Position numbers and translations under genes: made by a program. Positions 16,487 through 25,507 of a stretch of 64,000 nt of DNA are shown piece by piece. Below the pieces are notes generated by a model that made no database searches, had not been told where the DNA came from, and worked only from the letters and a program-made list of their open reading frames with translations. Each line of letters begins with the position of its first letter. Position 1 is the stretch's first letter. The stretch is from the NCBI RefSeq assembly GCF_001669775.1, contig NZ_LXWK01000011.1, positions 434,001 to 498,000 on the forward strand. Reading direction: 5' to 3'. The stretch comes from Rheinheimera sp. SA_1 (lineage in GTDB: Bacteria > Pseudomonadota > Gammaproteobacteria > Enterobacterales > Alteromonadaceae).

Positions 16487-19174
16487 ATGAGCAGCAAGCA
16501 AAGTTTTGTATATAGTCGCGTGAACCGTGGTGTGCTTTTGGCGTTAGCCACCAGCGCTGCCGTAGCCTTCATGCCCGCCTCTGCCCAAGAAACTCCGGCC
16601 GTAGCGCCAGATGCCGCCCCAGCCGCAGCAATTGCTGAACAAGTTGAACGGATCAGTGTATCCGGCAGATTATTAAGCTCCGCTGCAGCCACAGCCGAAG
16701 AGCGCCGTCAGCAACCTTATGTTGCTGAACTTCTTGGTATTGAACAGATTTCCCGCGCCGGTGACAGCAATGCCGCTGCCGCCCTGCGCCGTGTCACTGG
16801 CTTAACGCTGGTGAAAGATAAATTTATCTACGTCCGAGGTCTGGGTGAACGTTATTCATCGACCTTATTAAATGGCGCCCAGGTTCCAAGCCCGGATCCA
16901 ACCCGTAACGTGGTGCCACTGGATATGTTCCCGGCCGGCATTATCGAAAGTATGGTGGTGCAAAAAGCCTTTTCACCGGAACTGCCTGCCGCCTTTGGTG
17001 GTGGTAACGTCAATATCCGCACCGTCAGTATTCCACGCGAAGAAATCTTCAACTTCTCGGTTGGTGTTGGTTACAACAGTTTAAGCAACGACGACGGCCT
17101 CGATTACCGTGGTGGTGGCGACGACTGGCGTGGTAAAGATGACGGCACCCGTGGCTTATCAACCGGTTTACAGGACGCACTGAACAAATACGGTTCACTG
17201 GACGTGGTAAAAATCGCCCAGGGTTTAGGTGGCATCACACCGGGAAATTTAGTAGCGGCTGAAAAAATCAACCGTAATTTAGGTCTGGAACTGAACCGTG
17301 ATTTAGACATCAACAACAAAAGTATTGGCCCTGAATACGATACCAGCCTGTCTTACGGCAACAGATTTGACATTGGCAGCACGGTATTTGGAGTAATGGC
17401 GGGTGTCAGCTACGACAAATCGTCAGAGAACTTCAAAGAGCAGGAACGATATTATTCCATCAGCTCTGGCACTGAACTGACACCGCTGAATCGTTACGAT
17501 GATATCCGCGGTACCGAGCATCAGGTGAAAATGTCCGGCATGCTGAACTTCGGTCTGGAGTTTGACAGCAACCACCGCATTGAAACCTCAAGCATTTATT
17601 TAAGCGACACCAAAGATGAGATCAAAATCAAAATTGGTGACTCGATTGAAACGATCAACGAAGCTCTGCGCGAAAACGAAGATTATTCGATTTTGTACGA
17701 AGAGCGCACCATGCTGACCAATCAGATCCGCGGTCGTCATACACTCGATTTTTTAAATGACTTAGCGCTGGACTGGCAATACACCGACGCCAAAGCAGAA
17801 CGTAACGCACCAAGCGAAGTGGAATATCGTTATGTGCGCCAACTGGCTGAAGATGGCAGTTTATTAAACCGTACCATGCGCCGCAGCGATAACGCCGCCA
17901 TTTACCAGTTTGGCCAGTTAGAAGATAACACTGAAAACGCCAGCTGGAATGCCAAGTACCCAATGACCATTGGCTCGACCGAATATTCGTTCAGCACAGG
18001 CTATACGTATTTCGAACGGCAGCGTACTGCCGGTACCAACCGCTTTAAGCTGGATACCCGTGGTTACAGTAACGATGAATTAAGCCAGTCGTTTTCTAAC
18101 ATTTTCTCCAATGCCAATATCAGCAATCCAGCCAAACGCTTTTTACTGTCTGACGTGACAGCACAAGCTGATGATTATGTTGCAGCTCAGCAGGTTGATG
18201 CTGCTTATGTCGGTGTAGAAGCCACTTACGACATGACCTGGCGGGTGAATGCCGGTTTACGCTACGAAGATTTCCGCCAGATTTCAGTGCCGTTAAACCC
18301 GGCCACCGGCGAAATTCAGGGGAATGCCGAAGATTTCCCACGTCAGGAAGACGATGTCTACCCTGCTCTGGCCGTGACCTGGATGCAGTCGGAAGAAACG
18401 CAATATCGCTTCGGTTTTAGCGAAACTGTGGTGCGTCCAGACTTGCGGGAAGTGACACCAGTGCTGTTTATCGATCCGATCACCGACTTTAAAGTGATTG
18501 GTTTTTCTGACCTGAAAAGCACCAGCATCAGCGCGTACGACCTGCGTTGGGAGCAATATCTGGACAGCGGCAGTAACTACAGCTTAGGTTTGTTCTACAA
18601 AGACTTAACCAACCCGATTGAAGCAGTTGAATTAAAAGGTTCTGACGGTAACTTGTTGATGTCATTCAGAAATGCCATCGGCGGTGAAGTGTACGGCGTC
18701 GAAGCTGAAGCGTTACAAAAACTGGATATGTTCGAAGGTGATTTTGGCCAGATACTGGACAACTTCTTTGTGGTCAGTAACTTCACTTACAGCGAATCAG
18801 AAATTGAAATTGAATCGTTAGGCGAAACCAACCTGACCAACTTAGTACGGCCACTGACCGGTCATTCGAAATACGTGGTCAACTTCCAGCTCGGTTTTGA
18901 CTCGGACAACGAAGACCACACCGCCACGGTAACTTACAACGTGTTCGGTAAACGCATCGCCTTCGCCGGTATCGACGGTAAAGACGACGCCTACGAGCAA
19001 CCGTTCCACTCGCTGGACTTCGTTTACTCGTACAACGTGTTTACCGATGGTTCGTTGAAATTTTCAGCGAAAAACTTACTGAACCGCGATGTGGAGATTT
19101 TGCAACAAGGCGAAATTCTGCAAATGCGCGAGCAAGGGGTGAGTGTTGGTTTGAGTTTTAGTCAGAAGTTCTGA
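16487..19174 (+). CDS. TonB-dependent outer-membrane receptor, Pho-linked
   Basis: An 895-residue outer-membrane receptor. A signal peptide (cleaved near ASAQE, about residue 34) and an Ala/Pro linker precede a plug domain (about 60-200) with ISVSGRLL, AAALRRVTGLTLV, YVRGLGERYSSTLLNGA and FGGGNVNIRT. A 22-strand-type barrel follows, ending in an aromatic residue (SFSQKF), the usual outer-membrane insertion signal. It imports a large or scarce ligand using TonB energy. The upstream lipoprotein and Pho boxes suggest a phosphorus source such as an organophosphate or nucleic-acid fragment (inference). The AGGAAT ribosome site supports the ATG chosen. Confidence 0.9.
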   Translation: MSSKQSFVYSRVNRGVLLALATSAAVAFMPASAQETPAVAPDAAPAAAIAEQVERISVSGRLLSSAAATAEERRQQPYVAELLGIEQISRAGDSNAAAALRRVTGLTLVKDKFIYVRGLGERYSSTLLNGAQVPSPDPTRNVVPLDMFPAGIIESMVVQKAFSPELPAAFGGGNVNIRTVSIPREEIFNFSVGVGYNSLSNDDGLDYRGGGDDWRGKDDGTRGLSTGLQDALNKYGSLDVVKIAQGLGGITPGNLVAAEKINRNLGLELNRDLDINNKSIGPEYDTSLSYGNRFDIGSTVFGVMAGVSYDKSSENFKEQERYYSISSGTELTPLNRYDDIRGTEHQVKMSGMLNFGLEFDSNHRIETSSIYLSDTKDEIKIKIGDSIETINEALRENEDYSILYEERTMLTNQIRGRHTLDFLNDLALDWQYTDAKAERNAPSEVEYRYVRQLAEDGSLLNRTMRRSDNAAIYQFGQLEDNTENASWNAKYPMTIGSTEYSFSTGYTYFERQRTAGTNRFKLDTRGYSNDELSQSFSNIFSNANISNPAKRFLLSDVTAQADDYVAAQQVDAAYVGVEATYDMTWRVNAGLRYEDFRQISVPLNPATGEIQGNAEDFPRQEDDVYPALAVTWMQSEETQYRFGFSETVVRPDLREVTPVLFIDPITDFKVIGFSDLKSTSISAYDLRWEQYLDSGSNYSLGLFYKDLTNPIEAVELKGSDGNLLMSFRNAIGGEVYGVEAEALQKLDMFEGDFGQILDNFFVVSNFTYSESEIEIESLGETNLTNLVRPLTGHSKYVVNFQLGFDSDNEDHTATVTYNVFGKRIAFAGIDGKDDAYEQPFHSLDFVYSYNVFTDGSLKFSAKNLLNRDVEILQQGEILQMREQGVSVGLSFSQKF

Positions 19175-19195
19175 TGTTGTTCTAGCGCAACAACC

Positions 19196-19228
19196 AAGCC
19201 CTGGTTTATGACCGGGGCTTTTTTTTGC
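19196..19228 (+). terminator. Rho-independent terminator after the TonB receptor
   Basis: The imperfect stem AAGCCCTGGT / ACCGGGGCTT with a TTATG loop is followed by eight T residues, 22 bp after the receptor stop. Confidence 0.85.
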
Positions 19229-19274
19229 CGTTGAAAAATGGCGGTTTGTTCTGTTGCAGAACAAGGCTGTTTTT

Positions 19275-19487
19275 AAAAGCGTTTCGCCGATGGCGAGTTT
19301 CTTTCTTTTGCTTCGCCAAAAGAAAGAAACCAAAGAAAAGGCGACCCCTGATCGCTCGAAAGCCCGGAAGTTTGTCTCGATTTTGAGGCACCAGCGCAAA
19401 CTCGCGATTTGCTAACGTCAAATCGCTCAGACAGTGCGCTGGCTTAAAACCTCAAAACCGGACAAACATCCGGCTCGCTTTACGGGG
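19275..19487. repeat. Long repeat, left copy of an inverted pair
   Basis: About 213 bp containing AAAAGCGTTTCGCC, an internal hairpin TTTCTTTCTTTTGCTTCGCC with its complement, GATCGCTCGAAAGCCC and, at the far end, GCTCGCTTTACGGGG. The same blocks recur in opposite orientation at 20197-20412. The two copies enclose the small lipoprotein gene at 19605. Similar pyrimidine-rich hairpin repeats are dispersed in many gammaproteobacterial genomes. Between its end and the lipoprotein (19488-19604) no gene is seen. Confidence 0.85.
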
Positions 19488-19604
19488 CTTGGCGGTTGTT
19501 GCGATGCGTTGTAAGACTGTTAAGGGCAAGATGCTAGCTATAACGCAGCAAGCAAAGGCGCGCGTTAGCGCGTCAAGCCCGAAGGGCGATTTTGCCTTGC
19601 CTTG

Positions 19605-19910
19605 TTAAGAGCTTGGCTGCTTGCATGCAATGGTCATTGTTCTGAAGTGAAGTGAGCTACCATGAACACCAGCATTTTGTTGATTGGCATAAGCTGTAAC
19701 AGATGCACCTTGCTCACCATTTACTGTAATAGTGTCATAGCCTTTCTCTTTGCAGATTTCACCGGCTTTTTCATAGCACATGCCCCAGTTCCGCGCTGTC
19801 CCTGAACAATTTAGTGAATATGCTTCTCGTCCATCGGGTGCATAAGTCTTTGACGATGATGCACATCCTGATAATACAATTACGGATAAAAGAAAAATGA
19901 TTGATTTCAT
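19605..19910 (-). CDS. Small lipoprotein of unknown function
   Basis: About 101 residues from the ATG at 19910, chosen because AAGGAGATAT stands just upstream; the frame extends further but without a ribosome site. The lipobox LSGC follows a hydrophobic signal (MKSIIFLLSVIVLSGC). The mature part carries four further cysteines, in LNCSGTARNWGMCYEKAGEICKEKGYD and in IACKQ, a pattern seen in small proteobacterial outer-membrane lipoproteins with a Cys-rich core; function unknown. It lies alone between the two arms of a long inverted repeat, which suggests it may have moved as a cargo gene. Confidence 0.75.
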   Translation of the reverse strand: MKSIIFLLSVIVLSGCASSSKTYAPDGREAYSLNCSGTARNWGMCYEKAGEICKEKGYDTITVNGEQGASVTAYANQQNAGVHGSSLHFRTMTIACKQPSS

Positions 19911-20196
19911 ATATCTCCTTGATAACTCGGACTCATAACAGTGTTTTTGCAACGGCAAAGAATCCGTAAGTCGCTGCCGCCTTTCACAACATTTGATAAT
20001 TCAAACTATCCGCTTTCTGCATATTACTCAACAGGGTGTTGACATTAGATACGATTTCGGGAACGTGAAAGAAGGCTTTGTGCCTGCGAGACTGGAAAAT
20101 TTAACTCGTGGTTGGGTTTAACGCATTTCTCATGTTCAAATCAACAATTCTAAATAGCCGCTTTTGGTACAAAATTACTTTCTAATCGCTTTTCCT

Positions 20197-20412
20197 CCCC
20201 GTAAAGCGAGCCGCTTTAAAATCGGTGGTTTGAGGTTTTAAGCCGGCGCACTGTTTGAGCGGTTCGACGCTAGCGAACCGCGAGTTTGCGCAGGCGCCTC
20301 AAACCATTGATTTTATTGCGGGCTTTCGAGCGATCAGGGGGCGCCTTTTCTTTGGTTTCTTTCTTTTGGCGAAGCAAAAGAAAGAAACTCGCCAGCGGCG
20401 AAACGCTTTTAA
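20197..20412. repeat. Long repeat, right copy of an inverted pair
   Basis: CCCCGTAAAGCGAGC at the left end, GGGCTTTCGAGCGATCAGGGG in the middle and GGCGAAACGCTTTT at the right end are the reverse complement of blocks in 19275-19487. The internal TTTCTTTC/GAAAGAAA hairpin is kept. The stretch 19911-20196 between the lipoprotein and this copy shows no gene or clear signal. Confidence 0.85.
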
Positions 20413-20576
20413 GACCAACTCCAAATGGCATTTGGTAAACAGACCTGATGCTGAGGTATAAGCCTATCGCCTGTCGGATGGCACGCTTCGCGTTTATCCG
20501 ACCTACATTGCAATTGAGGTTTTACAAAAGGCGAAACGCTTTTAAACCAACCCCAAATGGCAATTGGTAAAAACAA
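20398..20576 (+). repeat. Direct repeat pair GCGAAACGCTTTTAA...
   Basis: A segment of about 45 bp (GCGAAACGCTTTTAAGACCA through CAAATGGCATTTGGTAAA) at 20398-20443 recurs at 20531-20576 with few changes. The first copy is continuous with the end of the long inverted repeat. A REP-like hairpin lies between the copies. Confidence 0.75.
20472..20514. repeat. REP-like hairpin
   Basis: TGTCGGATGGCACGC and GCGTTTATCCGACCTA form a stem with GTCGGAT / ATCCGAC and CGC / GCG pairs. This is the common REP/BIME-like intergenic sequence of gammaproteobacteria. Between it and the corA start no gene is seen. Confidence 0.75.
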
Positions 20577-20714
20577 CCCTTTGTTGCCAAAGAAAGATCC
20601 CCGCAAGTGAAGCTAACCATTGTAAAATCAACCAGAATCAAAAAATCCAACAAAGTCTAAAAACAACAGCCGGTCAGAGCGCCCTCTGACAACAGGCAGC
20701 TGTCGGAGAAAACC

Positions 20715-21659
20715 ATGCTTAGAATTTTTAACCTGCATCAGCAACGGTTACAGCGACTGGAATTACAACAGCTTGAAGACATAACTCAAGCGATTTGGCT
20801 GGATTTACAGGAGCCGGATACGGCTGAGCGGCAGTTTATTACCGACCGCTTTGGTCAGGAACTAGCGCAGCGGCCAGAATTGAATGATATCGAAGCTTCG
20901 GCGCGTTTTTTTGAAGACGAAGACGGGCTGCATATTCACTCGTTGTTTTTCTATCAGGAAGAACTCGCCAGCACCACCACTGTCGCTTTTACCATTCGGG
21001 ATGGCCGGCTTTTTACTTTGCGTGAACGTGAGTTACCAGTATTCCGGTTGTACCGGATGCGGGCGCGTAATCATCTACTGTCGGTTGGCAATGCTTACGA
21101 ATTGCTGCTGGATTTATTCGAAGTCAAAATTGAACAGCTGGCCGATACCATCGAGGAAATCTCCCTCGCACTTGAAGTCATCAGTCAGGTGATTTTAAAA
21201 GGCAAACAAAACGAAGCCTTTAAAACCAGTTTGTTACGGTTGACCCAACTGGAAGATATGAGCTGGAAAGTGCGGTTGTGTCTGATGGATACCCAACGTG
21301 CGATCGGCTTTTTACTGCGCAAAGCCCGCTTACCGGTTGATCAGCTGGAGCAAGCAAGAGACGTCCTGCGCGATGTTGAATCGTTGTTGCCGCATAACGA
21401 ATCGTTTTCGCAGCGGGTCAACTTTTTACTGCAGTCAGCGATGGGTTTTATCAATATTGAACAAAACCGCATTATCAAAATTTTCTCGGTGGTATCAGTG
21501 ATTTTCCTGCCGCCAACGCTGGTCGCCAGCAGTTACGGCATGAACTTCCAATTGATGCCGGAGCTCAACTGGCAGTTTGGGTATCCAATGGCGATTGGGT
21601 TGATGCTGCTGGCAGGCCTGGCACCTTATTTGTTTTTTAAGCGTAAAGGTTGGCTGTAA
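20715..21659 (+). CDS. corA: CorA family divalent metal ion transporter
   Basis: A 314-residue protein of CorA length. The large soluble N-domain (1-250) is rich in helices and acidic residues. Two C-terminal membrane helices follow, the first ending in the signature YGMNF (about residue 271) and the second near the C-terminus, with the basic tail KRKGWL inside. CorA pentamers conduct magnesium (also cobalt or nickel) into the cytoplasm. ZntB relatives share the GMN motif, so zinc transport is possible. It starts after GTCGGAGAAAACC, a good ribosome site, and is probably monocistronic. Confidence 0.92.
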   Translation: MLRIFNLHQQRLQRLELQQLEDITQAIWLDLQEPDTAERQFITDRFGQELAQRPELNDIEASARFFEDEDGLHIHSLFFYQEELASTTTVAFTIRDGRLFTLRERELPVFRLYRMRARNHLLSVGNAYELLLDLFEVKIEQLADTIEEISLALEVISQVILKGKQNEAFKTSLLRLTQLEDMSWKVRLCLMDTQRAIGFLLRKARLPVDQLEQARDVLRDVESLLPHNESFSQRVNFLLQSAMGFINIEQNRIIKIFSVVSVIFLPPTLVASSYGMNFQLMPELNWQFGYPMAIGLMLLAGLAPYLFFKRKGWL

Positions 21660-21824
21660 TAAAATCGCCATCACAAAAATAAAAATAAATACATTAAATA
21701 TCAATGGCATAAAATTTATTTTGAAATATTTCAACACTGTCATCTGCGTGTAACAAAAATATGCTGGCAACCGAACCCCTGCTTTGTCTATATTCATGCT
21801 ACAGACGTAAATAAGGGGATAACA

Positions 21825-22052
21825 ATGAAAAAGAATTTAATGTATGCAGCCGCCGCCAGCCTGGTATTCACCGTAACTGGTTGCGCCAATGTCGATAAAA
21901 ATTATGCTTTTGTGGTGGATCAGGAACAACTGGATCAGCTGGAAAATTCACAACGTAAGCAGCGAAATGTTGGTCATGTGGTGTGGGTCAACCCACCGCT
22001 GAAAAAAGTGGAAATGGCAAAAGTTGCAGCGGCAAATCCATCATCACTTTAA
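21825..22052 (+). CDS. Small lipoprotein of unknown function
   Basis: 75 residues with a lipoprotein signal (MKKNLMYAAAASLVFTVTGC, lipobox VTGC). The mature part is short and polar, with DQEQLDQLENSQRKQ followed by HVVWVNPPLKKVEMA. The ribosome site AAGGGGATAACA precedes the ATG. The ending WVNPPLKKV is typical of tiny outer-membrane lipoproteins of Alteromonadales with no assigned role. A TGTCAT-containing sequence at about 21739 resembles half a Pho box but is weak. A strong terminator follows. Confidence 0.8.
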   Translation: MKKNLMYAAAASLVFTVTGCANVDKNYAFVVDQEQLDQLENSQRKQRNVGHVVWVNPPLKKVEMAKVAAANPSSL

Positions 22053-22095
22053 TGCTGATTAAACCCAAACCTTCATTACAGCGATTTATCCAAAT

Positions 22096-22134
22096 AAAAA
22101 TCCCGTCTGCAATGACACCAGACGGGATTTTTTT
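22096..22134. terminator. Bidirectional terminator between small lipoprotein and porin
   Basis: The stem AAAAATCCCGTCTG / CAGACGGGATTTTT with the loop CAATGACAC carries A and T runs on opposite sides. It ends the plus-strand lipoprotein and the convergent porin gene. Confidence 0.92.
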
Positions 22135-22172
22135 CTGCGCTTTATTTATTGCGATTTAAAAAGCGGCAGCCT

Positions 22173-23081
22173 TTAGAATTTATGTTCAATACCAATCGCC
22201 ACATAGTCAGTATCGACTTTATTGTCAAAATCGAAGCTGCTGTACCAGGTGAATAACTTGGTGTCTTTGCCAATTTTGTAATCGGCGCCGAGGCTAAAAC
22301 CTTTGTGCTCTTCCAGCGTCTGGTACTGAGCTTTTAATTCATACTTATCAATTGGATAAGATAAGTTTGCTAACCAGCCGTCTTCTTTTTTACCGGTCGC
22401 AACAGCTTCCTGCTGTACCAAACCGGCGCCAACTTTCAGCTGACCAAGCACTTTTACCTGACCCGTGACACGCGTGGCATCGTAGCCATTGACTTCGTTG
22501 TCCATCGCCACCGAGGCAAACAGCTTTGATTCTTTTAATGCGTCATCACCGTATAACAACGCAAACGACTGGCCATCTTTGCCTTCCGGCGTGTCTTCCA
22601 TAATATGGCTGACTAACAGCGAAAACCCCTGAAACGATGGGCTGATATAGGCCAGCGAATTATTCATCCGGTTCTCGCCTTTCCACAATGTCTTGATATC
22701 TGCTTCGTAATCGTTAAATAAATCGACTTTACCCTGGGATAATTTCAGTGCGGTGTCGTTGCGACCGGCTTTAATGGTGCCGAAACTGCCTTTTAACCCG
22801 ATGAACTGGTCGCGGCCTTTGATATTTTTCTCGTTAGCGTCATCTGTCAGATCAACTTCCCATTCCAGCTGATACACCAACGACAACTCACCATCCAGCT
22901 CATAATCGCCTTTAATGCCAAACCGCGAAGCGTTGCTTTTTAACTCACTGAATGAACCGGCACCTTCGTCGGAGCTTTGTGCCGTCACATTAATTTTACC
23001 GTAGACCGTCAGCGGATCTGCCTGCAGCGGCAAAGCAACAGTCATGAACATAGCCAAAAGCAGAGTTTTCTTTGCAAACAT
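22173..23081 (-). CDS. Outer-membrane porin, Pho-regulated
   Basis: 302 residues with a signal peptide (cleaved near LQADP, about residue 22). The mature part starts PLTVYGKINVT and continues with NASRFGIKGDYELDG and GRDQFIGLKGSFGTIKAGRND, the usual start of general porins of the OmpC/PhoE-like superfamily. It ends in an aromatic residue (IEHKF), the outer-membrane assembly signal. A near-perfect Pho box about 200 bp upstream indicates expression under phosphate limitation, so it probably aids passage of phosphate or phosphate esters. Anion selectivity cannot be read from sequence. Confidence 0.9.
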   Translation of the reverse strand: MFAKKTLLLAMFMTVALPLQADPLTVYGKINVTAQSSDEGAGSFSELKSNASRFGIKGDYELDGELSLVYQLEWEVDLTDDANEKNIKGRDQFIGLKGSFGTIKAGRNDTALKLSQGKVDLFNDYEADIKTLWKGENRMNNSLAYISPSFQGFSLLVSHIMEDTPEGKDGQSFALLYGDDALKESKLFASVAMDNEVNGYDATRVTGQVKVLGQLKVGAGLVQQEAVATGKKEDGWLANLSYPIDKYELKAQYQTLEEHKGFSLGADYKIGKDTKLFTWYSSFDFDNKVDTDYVAIGIEHKF

Positions 23082-23283
23082 AATTAAATCCTTCTCAGCA
23101 TTGAGGAAAGTGATTCGACAGCTTAGACCCGATCAGTATAACCGTTGTGGTTAAATGTCCAGATCAATGGTGGCTAATTGGTGGCTACAGACGAAATTTT
23201 CTCACATATCACAGCTTTATGACTGGATAATGTCGGCAATATTACTTTGTCGTTGCAGTTGGAAGGCTATTTTATGGCTTTTA

Positions 23284-23302
23284 TATGACAAGATTATGAC
23301 AG
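23284..23302 (-). promoter_or_regulatory. Pho box upstream of porin
   Basis: On the minus strand the site is CTGTCATAATCTTGTCATA, nearly identical to the PhoB consensus, pointing at the porin gene. The distance of about 200 bp implies a long leader or a further promoter element between. The gap 23082-23402 holds no gene. Confidence 0.9.
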
Positions 23303-23402
23303 TTAAATCAATCCAACAAATTCCTGCTGCGTGAACACAATAACGCTTGAACGATGCAGTTTTATTAACTAAAAAGCCTCCCGGCCTGACAACCATGCCA
23401 CA

Positions 23403-25151
23403 CTAACGCTTGTCTGGAGCCGGCAATGCCCGGCAAACCGCGTCTTTCGGGCTGGTATCAAAATTCAGGCCGGTAGACAACAACCTGGGCCGCACCGCCA
23501 GCGACAGCGGTGACTGCGCAAAACTTAGTTCGGGCTGCGCAGTTGGATAGCCGATTTGAGCCAGATGCAACATGGTATGAAAGATCTGCTCGGTGCTGAA
23601 CGGTTGCTGCCGATTCAGCGCGATCTGGTTTGCTAAATCAGGATACTGCTGCCGGAACTGCTGAGACCCCCACCACAACGCCGCCACCCGATAATCAAAT
23701 TCGGTGTGATGACCGTGGCCGCTTTTACTACAATCACCGTCAAACAGGTTTTCGCCGTGATCCGACACATAGATAAAACTGCTGATCGCGTCTTGTTGCT
23801 GCAAGGTTTTGATCAGGTTAAACAGCAACTGATCGGTGTAGGCCACGGTGTTGTCATAGGCGTTGTTTAGCATTTCTTTGTTAGCGCGGTCATGCATGCC
23901 GATCGACAGGTGTTTGCCAGATGGCTGAAATAAATCAAAATTATCCGGATAACGATCGGCATAGCTGAAATGACTGCCAAGGGTGTGCAGTACAATCAAT
24001 TGTTTTTGCGCATTTTGCGCCAGCACACGCTGCACGGCTTTGATTAACACTTCGTCATAGAAGCCGGCTTTTTTATATCCGACCGGATTCAGATACTGCA
24101 CCTGATCGGCTTCAGCGGCATGCAGCGCCACCGAACTGTCGTGCACCCCCAGCGGACTTTGGGTGGATAACCAGGCCGTGGCAAAACCGGCTTCAGCAAA
24201 AGCGGCGACCAACGACTTCTCCGACGAAAAATACTGCTGATCTTGCGCCGATTTGCGCGAAATAATCACTGGCACCGACATCCGGGTCCAGGACCAAGGG
24301 CTAATCATATCGGTAAAACTGATCACATCACCAAGGCCAGCCAATCGCGGTGTGGTGGCTCTGGCATAGCCGTTCAGTTGCAAGCGGTCCGGCCGCAGCG
24401 TTTCACCAATCACCAGTACATAAATCTGTTTCGCTGCAGGTGGATGCGGCTGCGTGGCGCCAAACTTAAAATCGGCAACCTTGGCAGCAACTTCTGCCAG
24501 AGCTTCTTTTTGCACCCGAAACTCATTGGCGGCCAATAATAAATTCAGTGGGTAACTCTGATGAAATAAATTATGACTATTTGGCAGCGGCCGTTGTGCC
24601 AGGGCGGTTTCAGTGCTGTTGGCTTTTGGCTTTGGTGGATAGAGTTGTTGGTAATGCAGTTCTTGCTGCCACAACCAGCCAATCATCATTAAACTTGCCA
24701 TCCACACGACAGGCCGGCCGAAACTCAGCCAGCGGTATTGCTGCACTTTAAATACCGCACTGGTGACCACAAACAACATCATCACCAGCAACACCGCAGG
24801 TAAAATCAGCCAGCCCAAGCCGGATAAATAACCGGCCGCTTCGGCCAAATCAGTTTCAGCAATAATGGCCATGGCATGAGCGTCGGTCACTTTGTGATAA
24901 GTCGCGATGTAAAACAGCTCTTGTGGCGCCAACAGCACCAACGGAAACCAGGTCCAGATTGACCGGTGCAACTGCTTACTGACGGTCAGCAATAACGCCA
25001 GCAACAACAGCGTTGGCGCTATTGACCAGCGCAGCCAATGCCCCAGCTTGGCCGGTTCTGGCCACAGGTAAAATTGTGGTGCCAGCACCAGCAGCACTAA
25101 CAATAAAAAACACAGCGGGGCGGTGATCGGGTGACTTAACAATGGTTTCAT
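23403..25151 (-). CDS. Phosphoethanolamine transferase-like inner-membrane enzyme (EptA/CptA family)
   Basis: A 582-residue protein with five predicted N-terminal membrane helices (about 1-190) and a periplasmic alkaline-phosphatase-fold domain (about 245-540). The domain opens with VLVIGETLRPDRLQLNGY and RATTPRL, the metal-binding signature of the EptA/sulfatase superfamily. The likely nucleophile is Thr in SWTRMSVPVI. TLGSHFSYADRYP and YVSDHGENLFDGD supply further metal ligands. Such enzymes move phosphoethanolamine from lipids to lipid A or core sugar; the exact acceptor is unknown. A 64-codon frame ends 9 bp upstream, suggesting an operon. Confidence 0.88.
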   Translation of the reverse strand: MKPLLSHPITAPLCFLLLVLLVLAPQFYLWPEPAKLGHWLRWSIAPTLLLLALLLTVSKQLHRSIWTWFPLVLLAPQELFYIATYHKVTDAHAMAIIAETDLAEAAGYLSGLGWLILPAVLLVMMLFVVTSAVFKVQQYRWLSFGRPVVWMASLMMIGWLWQQELHYQQLYPPKPKANSTETALAQRPLPNSHNLFHQSYPLNLLLAANEFRVQKEALAEVAAKVADFKFGATQPHPPAAKQIYVLVIGETLRPDRLQLNGYARATTPRLAGLGDVISFTDMISPWSWTRMSVPVIISRKSAQDQQYFSSEKSLVAAFAEAGFATAWLSTQSPLGVHDSSVALHAAEADQVQYLNPVGYKKAGFYDEVLIKAVQRVLAQNAQKQLIVLHTLGSHFSYADRYPDNFDLFQPSGKHLSIGMHDRANKEMLNNAYDNTVAYTDQLLFNLIKTLQQQDAISSFIYVSDHGENLFDGDCSKSGHGHHTEFDYRVAALWWGSQQFRQQYPDLANQIALNRQQPFSTEQIFHTMLHLAQIGYPTAQPELSFAQSPLSLAVRPRLLSTGLNFDTSPKDAVCRALPAPDKR

Positions 25152-25160
25152 CGGACTTTA

Positions 25161-25355
25161 TCAGGCTCTTATGGCAATCTGGCGGTACATTTTGTGGTAA
25201 GCGGGGTGTCCTTGCTGATCAATCTCAGCCCTGTTTTCCCCTGCATAGTAAAATTTTTCTGGCGATAAATTCGGCACTTTTTCCAGCTTCACCCAAAAAT
25301 TCAATTTGTTAGTCAGTTCGACATCCAAAGTAGTGGTTGGAACTGCCGCATTCAT
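25161..25355 (-). CDS. Possible small protein upstream of the phosphoethanolamine transferase
   Basis: 64 codons from ATG at 25355 to a stop 9 bp before the transferase start. The sequence (start MNAAVPTTTLDV, end YRQIAIRA) is soluble and of balanced composition, with no recognised domain. A weak GAAGAAA stands upstream. The tight spacing and the lack of any other use for the stretch favour a real gene, but it may be only an open leader. Confidence 0.45.
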   Translation of the reverse strand: MNAAVPTTTLDVELTNKLNFWVKLEKVPNLSPEKFYYAGENRAEIDQQGHPAYHKMYRQIAIRA

Positions 25356-25507
25356 AGCATATTTCTTCAGATTTGCACTGGTATTTTGTCATATTTCTAT
25401 AGTATGGTGCTCTGGTCTGAACTATTAAGGCCGGTACTTCAACCCGCGTGTAACCACGTATTCTGCTGTATACCCGCCGTCAAATCTAATCTGTAAGGAA
25501 CCTAATT

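Noticed and set aside
21739-21757. CTGTCATCTGCGTGTAAC before the 75-residue lipoprotein
   Set aside because: Only the first half matches the Pho consensus; the second half does not.
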